Shown one piece after another: positions 27,516 to 35,536 of a stretch of 64,000 bases of DNA (positions are counted from its first letter, which is position 1; the number at the start of each line of letters is the position of its first letter). This stretch comes from RUG11237 sp964450185. GTDB lineage: Bacteria > Bacillota > Clostridia > Lachnospirales > Lachnospiraceae. The position numbers and the translations under genes were made by a program. Under the pieces are notes generated by a model. It did no database searches. It saw only the letters and a program-made list of their open reading frames with translations, and was not told the DNA's origin. The stretch covers positions 14,501-78,500 of the forward strand of contig CAYVCL010000001.1 in NCBI GenBank assembly GCA_964450185.1, given 5' to 3'.

Positions 27516-28544
27516 TCACATATTATGTAATACTTGATAAGTTCTTTTTGCAATATCCTGCAGTTTTTCCTGATAGTCTACTGCTCCCAATTCATAGGCA
27601 ACTCTTGGCATTCCATAAACAACACAGGTACTTTCGTCCTGACCTATGGTTTTTGCTCCGGCTGTTTTCATTGCCAATAGTCCTTTGGCTCCATCCCCGC
27701 CCATTCCGGTCAGGATTATGCCAACTGCCCGTTTGCCTGCCACTTTCGCAACCGACTGAAATAATACATCAACGGATGGGCAGTGCCCGTTAACTTTTGG
27801 TCCTCGCTTACAAACAACCTGATACACGCCGTTTACTTTTACAAGTTCCATATGCGCATCGCCTCCAGGGGCTACCAGAACATGTCCCGGCAATACCGGA
27901 TCTCCTGTTTTCGCCTCCTTTACATGCACTTTGCATTGATTGTTTAAACGAGATGCATACATTTCTGTAAAACGCTCCGGCATGTGCTGTACAACAACCA
28001 CGCCCGGAATATCCTCACCAAACTCTCGCAGCACATTTGCTATAGCTTCGGTTCCTCCGGTGGACGCTCCGATTGCCACCACCAGATTTTCTTTTTCAAT
28101 CCCCCTCAAAGGGGGTACCGGAACAGGCTGTTGCTGCTTTATTTTTCGAATGTGTGCCATCGAGGCAATTTTGATTTTGGAGGGCAATTCTTTTGCCACA
28201 AATTCTTCCAGCCGCCATCGCTCTGAAACTGCCGGCTTTGCCACAAAATCTACTGCACCGGCATTCAATGCGTCAAACACCTTATCACTCAATGCACTAA
28301 TCATAACTACCGGAATGGAATACTGTGGTAACAATTTCCGAAGAAATTCAAGACCACTCATTCGCGGAAGTTCAATATCCAGAGTCATTACGTCTGGTTT
28401 ATATTTTACAATCGCATCCCTGGCTTCATAGGGATCTCTTGCGGTTGCCACAACTGTAATTTCAGAATCCATATTTAGATTCTTTACCAGAAGTTCCCGA
28501 AATACCAGGGAATCTTCCACCACCAATACTCGTATCTGGCGCAT
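27516..28544 (-). CDS. cheB: Chemoreceptor glutamate methylesterase CheB
   Basis: 342 residues. The N-terminal receiver (VLVVEDSLVFRELL, Asp in VMTLDIELPRMSG) joins a C-terminal methylesterase with Ser in AIGASTGGTEA, His in VVQHMPERF and Asp in GMGGDGAKG. It removes methyl groups from receptor glutamates after phosphorylation by CheA. It follows cheR with a one-base gap, as a usual adaptation pair. Confidence 0.95.
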   Translation of the reverse strand: MRQIRVLVVEDSLVFRELLVKNLNMDSEITVVATARDPYEARDAIVKYKPDVMTLDIELPRMSGLEFLRKLLPQYSIPVVMISALSDKVFDALNAGAVDFVAKPAVSERWRLEEFVAKELPSKIKIASMAHIRKIKQQQPVPVPPLRGIEKENLVVAIGASTGGTEAIANVLREFGEDIPGVVVVQHMPERFTEMYASRLNNQCKVHVKEAKTGDPVLPGHVLVAPGGDAHMELVKVNGVYQVVCKRGPKVNGHCPSVDVLFQSVAKVAGKRAVGIILTGMGGDGAKGLLAMKTAGAKTIGQDESTCVVYGMPRVAYELGAVDYQEKLQDIAKRTYQVLHNM

Positions 28545-28545
28545 G

Positions 28546-29364
28546 TTACATCTTTCCTTCCTTTTTTCGGAAGATAGATGGCTGAATTAATTGGAACGGA
28601 ACGATATCTCGATCCAAGGTTTCTGTCTTTCCAATAAACAGATATCCTCCCGGCTCCATCACATCATATACCTTCTGAATTAATTCTTTTCTTGTATTAT
28701 TATCAAAATATATCATCACATTTCTTAGAAATATCACATGCATTTTTCGTTTAAACGGAAATGGATCCATCAGGTTAAACTGCCTGAAAATAACTTGATT
28801 CTTCACTTCTTTAGTGACTTCATAATTTTCTCCATCCTCCAATGCATGTAAAAATCGTCTTTTCCACGTTTCGGGCAACGCTGATATCTGTTCTTTGTTA
28901 TAAATACCTGTAACTGCCTGTTGCAGTACTTCGGTAGAAATATCTGTCGCCAAAATCTTGGTATCCCACTGTGCATGCTCTAAACCAAAAAATTCTTTTA
29001 AAAGCATTGCCAACATATAAGGCTCTTCTCCGGTAGAGGACGCCCCCGACCAGATACACAAATCCTGTTTCTTTGCTTCCTTTTGTTTAAGATAGGGAAG
29101 AACTACTTTCCTTAAATAATCAAAATGTTCAAATTCTCTCATGAAAAAGGTATGATTGGTAGTTAATATATTTACCAGTTCCCTTTCTAGCTTTCCGGTG
29201 GCATCCTTTTCCACCTCATTTATGTATTCGCTATAGTTTTTCCATCCACCGGCACGGATATAATTTTCCAGTCTGCCCGTCATAATTTCCTTTTTCCGGC
29301 TCATATCTATTCCATAACGACTTTTTAAGAACATATAAATTCTAAAAAATTCTTCTTCTGTCAT
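28546..29364 (-). CDS. cheR: Chemoreceptor methyltransferase CheR
   Basis: 272 residues from the ATG at 29364, which follows AGGTGGGG; the GTG three codons upstream overlaps that site. An N-terminal helical domain precedes the SAM-binding fold (IWSGASSTGEEPYMLAMLL, then KILATDIS). The motif MIYFDNNTRKELIQKV and the ending YLFIGKTETL are typical of CheR. It methylates receptor glutamates with S-adenosylmethionine and opposes CheB. Confidence 0.95.
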   Translation of the reverse strand: MTEEEFFRIYMFLKSRYGIDMSRKKEIMTGRLENYIRAGGWKNYSEYINEVEKDATGKLERELVNILTTNHTFFMREFEHFDYLRKVVLPYLKQKEAKKQDLCIWSGASSTGEEPYMLAMLLKEFFGLEHAQWDTKILATDISTEVLQQAVTGIYNKEQISALPETWKRRFLHALEDGENYEVTKEVKNQVIFRQFNLMDPFPFKRKMHVIFLRNVMIYFDNNTRKELIQKVYDVMEPGGYLFIGKTETLDRDIVPFQLIQPSIFRKKEGKM

Positions 29365-29385
29365 AATCCCCACCTGGCTGCATTT

Positions 29386-30459
29386 TTACTGCAACTGTCT
29401 GTATATTTTCTGCAAAATCGCAAACATATCCGGATTGAATTTTACCCCAACATCCGCCTGCATAATTTCAAAGGTATCATCTTTGTCATACATATCACGG
29501 TAGGTTCTGTTTTCTGTCAGCGCACAATATTCGCTAACTAATGCTACAATCTGGGCTGATAATGGTATATCATCCCCGGTGACACCTTCCGGATAACCAC
29601 TGCCGTCCCAGTTTTCATGGTGATAATTGGCAATTTCAATGGACATTTGAAGGAAATCGTTGTAATCTCCATTTCTCTTTATATCCCTTAATACTCTGGC
29701 ACCAATTTCTGCATGGGTCTGCATAATTCTTTCTTCCTCAGAAGATAACCCTGTCTTTTTTTGGAGAATCTGCGTAGGAATTGCCACATTCCCCAAGTCA
29801 CACAGTGGTGCAGCCAATTCAATGGTTTCGATATAACTGTCCGAAATAAGATGACCATATTGATTGGATAACTGCATTGCTTCTGCTAAAATCCTGCAAT
29901 TATGGGACAGACGGGACATATGGTCTTCATCATAGCTTGCATTTTCTCTTGCCACACGAAGCAGCGCATAAAGTACATTTTTCTTTTCTAATTCCATCTG
30001 TTTTAGCTGTTCATTGACAGATGTTTGCAGTTGACGGTTGATTTCCTGTAACCCTAAGGTTGCCTCATAAAGCTTTAAATGTACCTGCACTCGTGCTCTA
30101 ACCACTTCCGGTATAAACGGCTTGGTAATATAATCTTCACCTTCCAATGCAAACCCCTTTACAATGTCTGCCGGGTCATCAAACGCTGAAATAAAAATAA
30201 TAGGAATTTCTCTTGTGTCCGGATTCTCTTTAATTTTCTTACATAATTCATAACCGTCCATAACAGGCATTGCAATATCTGAAATAATCAACTGTATCTG
30301 AAAACGCGATACAATCTTTAAAGCCTGCTCACCGTTTTCCGTCAGAATCGCCTGATATCCCATGTCGGTTATAATATCTCTCAGGGTGAAGCGATTGGCT
30401 TCCACATCATCTACAATCAGAATTTTAGCCGCATCCCTGTCTGTATTTTCACTGGCCAT
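29386..30459 (-). CDS. Response regulator with degenerate HD-GYP-like output domain
   Basis: 357 residues. A canonical receiver (ILIVDDVEANRFTL, acceptor in LIISDIAMPVMDGYE, Lys in YITKPF) is followed by a coiled linker and an HD-GYP-like domain (about 180-350). The domain keeps QTHAEIGARVL and YHHENWDGSGYPEG. The metal-binding HDIGK motif is CDLGN (ELAAPLCDLGNVAIP), and the later D-x-x-DAL segment reads VSEYCALTEN. HD-GYP proteins normally hydrolyse cyclic-di-GMP; with these changes I predict weak or no activity, perhaps a binding role. It lies 12 bases before cheR and is likely phosphorylated by the adjacent PAS kinase or CheA. Confidence 0.85.
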   Translation of the reverse strand: MASENTDRDAAKILIVDDVEANRFTLRDIITDMGYQAILTENGEQALKIVSRFQIQLIISDIAMPVMDGYELCKKIKENPDTREIPIIFISAFDDPADIVKGFALEGEDYITKPFIPEVVRARVQVHLKLYEATLGLQEINRQLQTSVNEQLKQMELEKKNVLYALLRVARENASYDEDHMSRLSHNCRILAEAMQLSNQYGHLISDSYIETIELAAPLCDLGNVAIPTQILQKKTGLSSEEERIMQTHAEIGARVLRDIKRNGDYNDFLQMSIEIANYHHENWDGSGYPEGVTGDDIPLSAQIVALVSEYCALTENRTYRDMYDKDDTFEIMQADVGVKFNPDMFAILQKIYRQLQ

Positions 30460-30477
30460 AAGAATCCCCCTTTGCTT

Positions 30478-31899
30478 CTATAGCAAAGACTGCAGCAGTT
30501 CGAAGGCAGCCGTTGCTTTTTGATAATTTTCTTTTTGTACCGCCATTTTTAATCGAAGCGACGCGGTTTTTATTTCTTTTGGTGCTTCTTCTGTTAACTG
30601 CTTCACTGTATCTGCAAACATTTCTGCCTTTTCCCAGTTATCCATTTCAATACTTAAAATCAGCTTTGACATTTTCTTTTGAAGTTCTTCCAGATTTTCC
30701 GGTTCCCCATATTTCCAGATGTTTTCACTGTTTCCTTCTTGAGAAAATTTCTTCAACTTTTCCATAATAACGTCTGCGTCTGCATTTACCTCAGTACGTC
30801 CCATTTCTTCCGGTGGTATCTCTACCCAGATATGAAAGGAAAACATACTTCCTTTGTTCTGCTCGCTTTCCACACGGATATTTCCATCCATCAGCTCTAC
30901 CAACTGCTTACAGATATTCAATCCCAAACCGGTACCCCCATACCTTCTGGTAATGGATGCATCTACCTGTGAAAAGCTCTGGAACAGTTTGTCCTGATCT
31001 GCTTTGTCAATTCCTATTCCCGAATCGATTACCATGAAAAATAATTCCACCCGGTTATCATATTGTGCTGTCTTTACAATCTCTAACACAATTTTCCCCA
31101 CATGAGTAAACTTACAAGCATTTGACAAAAGGTTATTCAAAATCTGAACGATTCGCAATTCATCCCCTACAATAACTTCCGGCACTTCCGGTGAAACATT
31201 TACGAAAAATTCCAGTCCTTTTTCTACAATTTTATTCATATGATTGGCTTTCACATAATCAATCATATTGTAGAAATTAAATTCTCGCAGTTCCAAGGAA
31301 AACTTCCCGGCTTCCAGTTTTGAGAAATCTAAAATATTATCAATAATGGCGTTCATATTTTTGCAGCCATGTTCCACTAAAGATAACAGGCGAAGTTTCT
31401 TTTCGTCATCTTCTATTTTTATTAACTCTTTTGTGTTTCCTGAAATACCATTGACCGGCGTTCTTAGTTCGTGCGTTACATTAGCAACAAATTCTGACTT
31501 CATCTTTGATGCCGCTTCCATATCCTGTTCTGCCTGCTGTACTTTCTTTTCCAGCATATTTTCTTTGGAACTGTCGTAGCCCATGCAAAGATAGGTATCT
31601 TCTAAGTTTCCATAACTCATAACTCGTGCCTGAACTGGAAAGCATGTTTTATTATCTCGATATGCAATCAATTCCTGTATTTCCGTTCCCAATTCGCACC
31701 TTACTTCTAAATCAGTTTCTGTCTTCACAAAGCTGTCCGGAAATATGTCCATAATACTGTATCCTCGCAGCTCTTTACCGGACGCTATATGTTCCTTCGC
31801 TGATTCATTCGCATATACAATTTTTCCATCACCATTGAATACCAGTACTATTTCTAATGCATGTTCCATCGAAAAATACAGTACATTCTGTTGTATCAT
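30478..31899 (-). CDS. Cytoplasmic PAS-domain histidine kinase, first gene of the chemosensory operon
   Basis: 473 residues from the ATG at 31899, preceded by AGGGGGG. The frame stays open to 32091, but the extra 64 codons are leader RNA with a T-box-like element and terminator, so that start is rejected. No membrane helices. The PAS domain (IVLVFNGDGKIVYANESAKE; YRDNKTCFPVQARVMS) precedes a coiled coil, HisKA (ANVTHELRTPVNGISGNT) and HATPase (GTGLGLNICKQLVELMDG). A helical C-terminal region of about 110 residues resembles an Hpt bundle but lacks a phospho-His. The kinase probably feeds the receiver/HD-GYP protein 18 bases downstream. Confidence 0.9.
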   Translation of the reverse strand: MIQQNVLYFSMEHALEIVLVFNGDGKIVYANESAKEHIASGKELRGYSIMDIFPDSFVKTETDLEVRCELGTEIQELIAYRDNKTCFPVQARVMSYGNLEDTYLCMGYDSSKENMLEKKVQQAEQDMEAASKMKSEFVANVTHELRTPVNGISGNTKELIKIEDDEKKLRLLSLVEHGCKNMNAIIDNILDFSKLEAGKFSLELREFNFYNMIDYVKANHMNKIVEKGLEFFVNVSPEVPEVIVGDELRIVQILNNLLSNACKFTHVGKIVLEIVKTAQYDNRVELFFMVIDSGIGIDKADQDKLFQSFSQVDASITRRYGGTGLGLNICKQLVELMDGNIRVESEQNKGSMFSFHIWVEIPPEEMGRTEVNADADVIMEKLKKFSQEGNSENIWKYGEPENLEELQKKMSKLILSIEMDNWEKAEMFADTVKQLTEEAPKEIKTASLRLKMAVQKENYQKATAAFELLQSLL

Positions 31900-31934
31900 A
31901 TTCCGCCCCCCTGTTGCTCTGCAAGATACAATAA

Positions 31935-31972
31935 GAAAAAGCAACAAAACCTTAGATTTCAGTTTCGTTGCT
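31935..31972 (-). terminator. Leader terminator of the T-box-like element
   Basis: On the minus strand AGCAACGAAAC (from 31972) pairs with GTTTTGTTGCT (31940-31950) with one G-T pair, followed by TTTTC. It sits seven bases after the TGGTACCGC motif, where a T-box terminator should be, and 36 bases before the kinase start codon. Confidence 0.75.
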
Positions 31973-32180
31973 CTTTCTGCGGTACCACTACATATGTGTA
32001 TTCTTGCCAACCTTTTCTCCAAAGTTTCCCCAATTTCCTTATAACCGTTCTGAGAATATTGATAGAAAGAATCCACTATCCATTTCCCCAAAAAAGCAAT
32101 TCCCTCATCTTTTCACCTTATCCGCTTTTCCCCAAAAGCTGTATGATAATGCGAACTCCTAATTTTCTTCTCAAAAATAT
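31935..32180 (-). promoter_or_regulatory. Putative T-box leader (tRNA-sensing riboswitch)
   Basis: The minus-strand leader of about 280 bases between promoter and start contains TAGTGGTACCGC (31979-31990), matching the conserved T-box antiterminator (RGUGGNACCGCG), immediately before a terminator hairpin. An upstream AAGGTGAAAAG resembles the GGUGNAA apical motif of Stem I, and TGAGAA near the 5' end can pair with TTCTCA to close a Stem-I-like domain. The TGGT bulge would pair with a tRNA ending ACCA (discriminator A). I could not assign the specifier codon. T-boxes normally control amino-acid genes; here the first gene is a sensor kinase. A decayed or captured leader is possible. Confidence 0.6.
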
Positions 32181-32186
32181 AAGGAA

Positions 32187-32215
32187 ATTTTATCATACTT
32201 TCCAATTTTCGTCAA
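32187..32215 (-). promoter_or_regulatory. Sigma-A promoter of the chemosensory operon
   Basis: Minus strand TTGACG (32210-32215), a 17-base spacer and TAAAAT (32187-32192). The predicted start near 32180 gives the leader length described for the T-box-like element. Confidence 0.75.
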
Positions 32216-32267
32216 GTTTTCCATATTTTTTTAGGCACATTTAACAATTTCTAAACTTGTTGTTAAC

Positions 32268-32305
32268 AAAAAGAAGTCCCCATAAAATTTAGGGACTTCT
32301 TTTTG
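32268..32305. terminator. Intrinsic terminator, bidirectional hairpin
   Basis: AAAAAGAAGTCCC pairs with GGGACTTCTTTTT across an AT-rich loop, giving T-tracts on both strands. It ends the minus-strand transcript of the zinc-ribbon gene and insulates the promoter of the chemosensory operon. Confidence 0.85.
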
Positions 32306-32328
32306 CTTAAGTATTATTCACGGATGTT

Positions 32329-32574
32329 TTATTGTAGCTTCTCACCACATTCCGGACAATACTTTGCGTTTAATGACATAGATATCGGAAAATACGTTTT
32401 GCAATGGGGGCATTTCCAGTATTTTAGTAATGCAATTATAACTCCCAGTAAGACAAGAAGCATCATTGCAAAGTAAAGCATACCGTGTTTTGTGTCAAAT
32501 GCTATAGCAATAGGAAAAATAATTTCTAAAGCTGACGCTATATAGGTTAATTTTCTTACTTTGAATGGGTTCAT
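32329..32574 (-). CDS. Small membrane protein with C-terminal zinc ribbon
   Basis: 81 residues. Two hydrophobic segments (about 10-27 and 33-50) are followed by a zinc ribbon with CPHC and CPEC pairs (WKCPHCKTYFPI; AKYCPECGEKL). No established function. The gene lies ten bases after a small exported unknown protein and ends at a strong terminator. The ribosome site AGGAGGTAAAAA is clear, so it is likely real despite its size. Confidence 0.75.
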   Translation of the reverse strand: MNPFKVRKLTYIASALEIIFPIAIAFDTKHGMLYFAMMLLVLLGVIIALLKYWKCPHCKTYFPISMSLNAKYCPECGEKLQ

Positions 32575-32584
32575 TTTTTACCTC

Positions 32585-33118
32585 CTACTCTACCGATTCC
32601 TGCAAATATTCGTCTGCGTTTTTCATTATATCTTGTATTTTTTCTATATATAATTCTCCCTTTTCAGCTCCATGAAAACCTAAGGAATAATATTTTCCGT
32701 CTAGCATGATGTACTTTCCTTTTATGTACAACATTTCCGCTTCTTCCTGAGGATAAAGTATAATGGTTACATCTTTATCTTCTGTAAACATAGGAGCATC
32801 TTCCAAAATGTTATAAATAATTGTTTTCGGTGTACGATAATACTTTATCTCACGCAGCACTTGTAATACTTCTTCTTTTATTTCCGTTGCTTCTTTTTCC
32901 GGCATGTCATAATTTTGCACAGTGGTTACCAATTTCCATGCATCTTCTGTAGCTGTTTCATCTACCTGAATATCGCACGTATGAAAAATTACTGCCATAG
33001 AAGCCTGACTGTCGATTTCATCCAGCGTATTGGAAACCGGAATCAGTAAAAACAGACTGCACAGACATAAGCAAAGGACGATTCCTAGGATTCGAAATAT
33101 TTTGTTTTTTTTGTTCAT
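32585..33118 (-). CDS. Small exported or membrane-anchored protein of unknown function
   Basis: 177 residues from the ATG at 33118, which follows GAGGGGGAAAAG; the frame to 33148 runs into the preceding gene. One N-terminal hydrophobic segment (IFRILGIVLCLCLCSLFLLI) acts as signal or anchor. The rest is soluble and mixed alpha/beta, with a repeated amphipathic pattern (KEEVLQVLREIKYYR; ILYPQEEAEMLYIKGKYIML). I do not recognise the family. It lies between the AT-rich unknown gene upstream and the zinc-ribbon gene, in the same direction. Confidence 0.65.
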   Translation of the reverse strand: MNKKNKIFRILGIVLCLCLCSLFLLIPVSNTLDEIDSQASMAVIFHTCDIQVDETATEDAWKLVTTVQNYDMPEKEATEIKEEVLQVLREIKYYRTPKTIIYNILEDAPMFTEDKDVTIILYPQEEAEMLYIKGKYIMLDGKYYSLGFHGAEKGELYIEKIQDIMKNADEYLQESVE

Positions 33119-33137
33119 GGTTCTTTTCCCCCTCTTT

Positions 33138-34016
33138 TTAAAAACCATAATTTGGTTTTGGCACCCAAACCGTCTTTTTTGTTTTACTTAATAATTTAAC
33201 TTGAAATTTTTGTATATTATAATGAGAATTCATATTTTTTCCTTTTGAATATTTTACATAATTTGAACAAGCAGTATTATATCGATTATTAATTTTAGGA
33301 GAAGAAAGCGTTTGATTATCATGTCTAATTATATGTTTCACTTTATATTCATTCTTCTTCTTTTTAAACTCTAATGTAGGAATCACCGTCGTAATTTCCG
33401 TATTAACATTATTTCCAGCATAACACAACACCTGATGCCCTTCATCTTTATATCCCACTTTTTTCACATAATCAAGTACATAATCTGTTCCTACTGTAAT
33501 TGTTGAATTAGCTTCAATATTCTCAACTGTTACACTTGAAGATAAATTTTTGCTATACGAGCTACATGCCTGATAAATGGATATACCATTTCCCAATGCT
33601 CCTACTCCATTTGGAATCATCCCCATAACAGTCGGTACAATAGATTTAATAAATTCTGTTGTCGCCTTAACATTTTGACGCTTTGTTTCTTTTACTGTTG
33701 CAGTACCATATAATGAACTTTTACTTGAACTCGGAACAGCCCGTAATTCTTGAATTTCATATTGAACCCCATTATATGTTACTATTCTCCTTGTACTAGT
33801 CCACCTAACATATGATTCTCTAGGCACTTTAACATTTATTGTATTTTGTTGGCAAAATACCGTACCATCTTTATTCACATTTTGCTGCATCTTTTTTTCA
33901 ACTTCTTTTGAAGTTATTTCTACAGCACCTAATTTTTCTATTTTCTTATCTATCTTTTCTATTTGTTTTTTATTTTTCTCAAAATTTGCACTAAGTTTCA
34001 ATCTATCCTCGTACAA
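33138..34016 (-). CDS. Unknown AT-rich gene with no convincing start, possibly 5'-damaged
   Basis: At least 292 residues. The TTG at 34016 has no ribosome site, and the frame stays open upstream to about 34134 (including IFIENHKCTDEENIKIKGRK) with no ATG before a stop. The N-terminal part is a lysine-rich coiled coil (NFEKNKKQIEKIDKKIEKLG). A hydrophobic glycine-rich stretch (SIVPTVMGMIPNGVGALGNG) lies mid-protein, and the C-terminal half is basic and beta-rich, ending WVPKPNYGF. Codon use is more AT-rich than in the neighbouring operons, which suggests transfer. I do not recognise the family. A 5' frameshift near the ATGGTAAAGG segment at 34131-34140 would explain the missing start. Confidence 0.5.
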   Translation of the reverse strand: MYEDRLKLSANFEKNKKQIEKIDKKIEKLGAVEITSKEVEKKMQQNVNKDGTVFCQQNTINVKVPRESYVRWTSTRRIVTYNGVQYEIQELRAVPSSSKSSLYGTATVKETKRQNVKATTEFIKSIVPTVMGMIPNGVGALGNGISIYQACSSYSKNLSSSVTVENIEANSTITVGTDYVLDYVKKVGYKDEGHQVLCYAGNNVNTEITTVIPTLEFKKKKNEYKVKHIIRHDNQTLSSPKINNRYNTACSNYVKYSKGKNMNSHYNIQKFQVKLLSKTKKTVWVPKPNYGF

Positions 34017-34197
34017 GGCATTTATCTTTTGTTGATTTTGCTCCGATATTATTTCATATCTCTTTCTCCCTTTTATCTTTATATTTTCCTCATCTGTGCA
34101 CTTATGATTCTCTATAAAAATATCAGAAAGCCTTTACCATTACAATAGCCATTGCATGAATGGTAGTTAATTCTGTTTCAATGGTATTTTCACCGTA

Positions 34198-34790
34198 TCA
34201 ATTTTCGAATATCCATTTTGCATATTGTTCTTTAAAATTGTTATATCTTCCTCTGCTTAAGAATACTTTTTTATCATTATCCATGTGTATTTCTTTTGAC
34301 GAATAAGACCAAATATGTTCCATATTGACTATAAACGCCCTATGGCAGCGAAAAAAGCAACTTTCCTCTACCAGCTCTTGAAATTTCTGAAGCGTTAATG
34401 ACGTAAGAATTTCTTCTCTCTCTGTATAAATTCGCATATTTCTTCCTTCTGTTTCCCCGTAAATAATTTCATCCGATGAAAAAATATGATGATTCCCATT
34501 CATATCTGGTATTATAATTCTTTTTCTATTTGTCAGCATTTTTCGCACACTTTGCAATGCCTCTGACAATTCCGTTTCTGAATTTTTAGATAAATAACGA
34601 AAAGCTCGTACCCGATACCCTTCTTTCATATACTTATCATAACTTGTCAGAAAAATTATGATAACCCTTTCCCCGAAGTAAATTCACAAATTTCATAATC
34701 ATCTTCACTTGGTTTCCATTCTAAAATGCACCTTTTAGTACGTTCCACAAAAAAGTCCATATCATCACATATCGCTATTTTTAATTCCAT
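34198..34790 (-). pseudogene. LytTR-type response regulator with internal deletion and frameshift
   Basis: An ATG at 34790 with a GAGGGG site begins a receiver (MELKIAICDDMDFFVERT, then ICEFTSGKG) but hits a stop after about 44 codons. In another frame the sequence resumes as VIIIFLTSYDKYMKEGYRVR, the late part of a receiver, and runs into an intact LytTR DNA-binding domain (IIYGETEGRNMRIYTEREE; FFRCHRAFIVNMEHI). The middle of the receiver, including the phospho-acceptor Asp, is missing. The 143-codon frame from 34629 is therefore the remnant 3' part, not a natural gene. Intact relatives control peptide-quorum or bacteriocin-type systems, but no partner kinase is present. Confidence 0.8.
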
Positions 34791-34869
34791 TTCTTTTATC
34801 CCCTCACCCTTTCTTTAAAAGTTTATCACATATTTATTCTTTTTTCAAATAATTACTTTGTTTCGTTTA

Positions 34870-34908
34870 AAAAGAAGCCGATTACCCCACTGCGTAATCA
34901 GCTTCTTA
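34870..34908 (-). terminator. Intrinsic terminator after engB
   Basis: On the minus strand AAGAAGCTGATTAC pairs with GTAATCGGCTTCTT (one G-T) and runs into TTTAAAC. It begins eight bases after the engB stop and ends the lon-engB transcript. Confidence 0.8.
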
Positions 34909-34915
34909 TATCTCT

Positions 34916-35518
34916 TTATTCTTCTATCTTTTCTTCAATCACCAGACTGTCAATATACTCCCAAATCTCATCCCTGCCTTCTTTCGTAACCGCAGAAAAC
35001 GGGAATATCAATCCGTTTTTTGGCATCCCTAAGCCTTCTCGTATCATCTTGATATGTTTTGCTCGCTGGCTTCGGTTTATTTTGTCTAACTTGGTAGCGA
35101 TGATAACAGGTTCGTAGCCGTTGTAGTTAATCCATTCGTACATATTTTTGTCATTGGCTGACGGCTCGTGACGTATGTCGATGAGCAAAAATACGGTACG
35201 AAGCTGTTTGGATTTATGGAGATAATTTTCAATCATTTTTCCCCATTTTTCTTTGATGCTTTCAGATACTTTTGCGTATCCGTAACCCGGTAAATCCACA
35301 AAATATAAGGCTTCATTAATATTATAAAAATTGATGGTCTGTGTTTTTCCCGGCTGTGAGGAAGTTCTGGCTAAGGATTTTCGATTCATTAGCCCATTAA
35401 TTAAGGAAGATTTTCCCACATTTGATTTTCCGGCAAACGCAATTTCCGGCAATAAGTTTTCCGGAAGCTTACTGGTTATACCGCACACAGTTTCCAAATT
35501 TACACTTTTTATAATCAT
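34916..35518 (-). CDS. engB: Ribosome-assembly GTPase EngB/YsxC
   Basis: 200 residues, full length for EngB/YsxC. The G1 motif is FAGKSNVGKSSLIN, G3 is DLPGYGYAK and G4 is TKLDK; the effector-region T lies in SQPGKTQTINFY. This GTPase acts late in 50S ribosomal subunit assembly and is usually essential. It follows lon with an 18-base gap, the common lon-engB arrangement of Firmicutes, and is followed by a terminator. Confidence 0.96.
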   Translation of the reverse strand: MIIKSVNLETVCGITSKLPENLLPEIAFAGKSNVGKSSLINGLMNRKSLARTSSQPGKTQTINFYNINEALYFVDLPGYGYAKVSESIKEKWGKMIENYLHKSKQLRTVFLLIDIRHEPSANDKNMYEWINYNGYEPVIIATKLDKINRSQRAKHIKMIREGLGMPKNGLIFPFSAVTKEGRDEIWEYIDSLVIEEKIEE

Positions 35519-35536
35519 ACTATTTCACCTTTCCTG

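Noticed and set aside
31900..32091. 64-codon N-terminal extension of the PAS kinase
   Set aside because: This stretch is the T-box-like leader with its terminator. AGGGGGG directly before the ATG at 31899 marks the true start.
34126..34200. Open frame after the LytTR stop reading ENTIETELTTIHAMAIVMVKAF-like residues, as a gene
   Set aside because: It has no start or ribosome site and only about 24 codons. It is more likely the decayed edge of the broken regulator or of the next gene, so it is noted only under findings.
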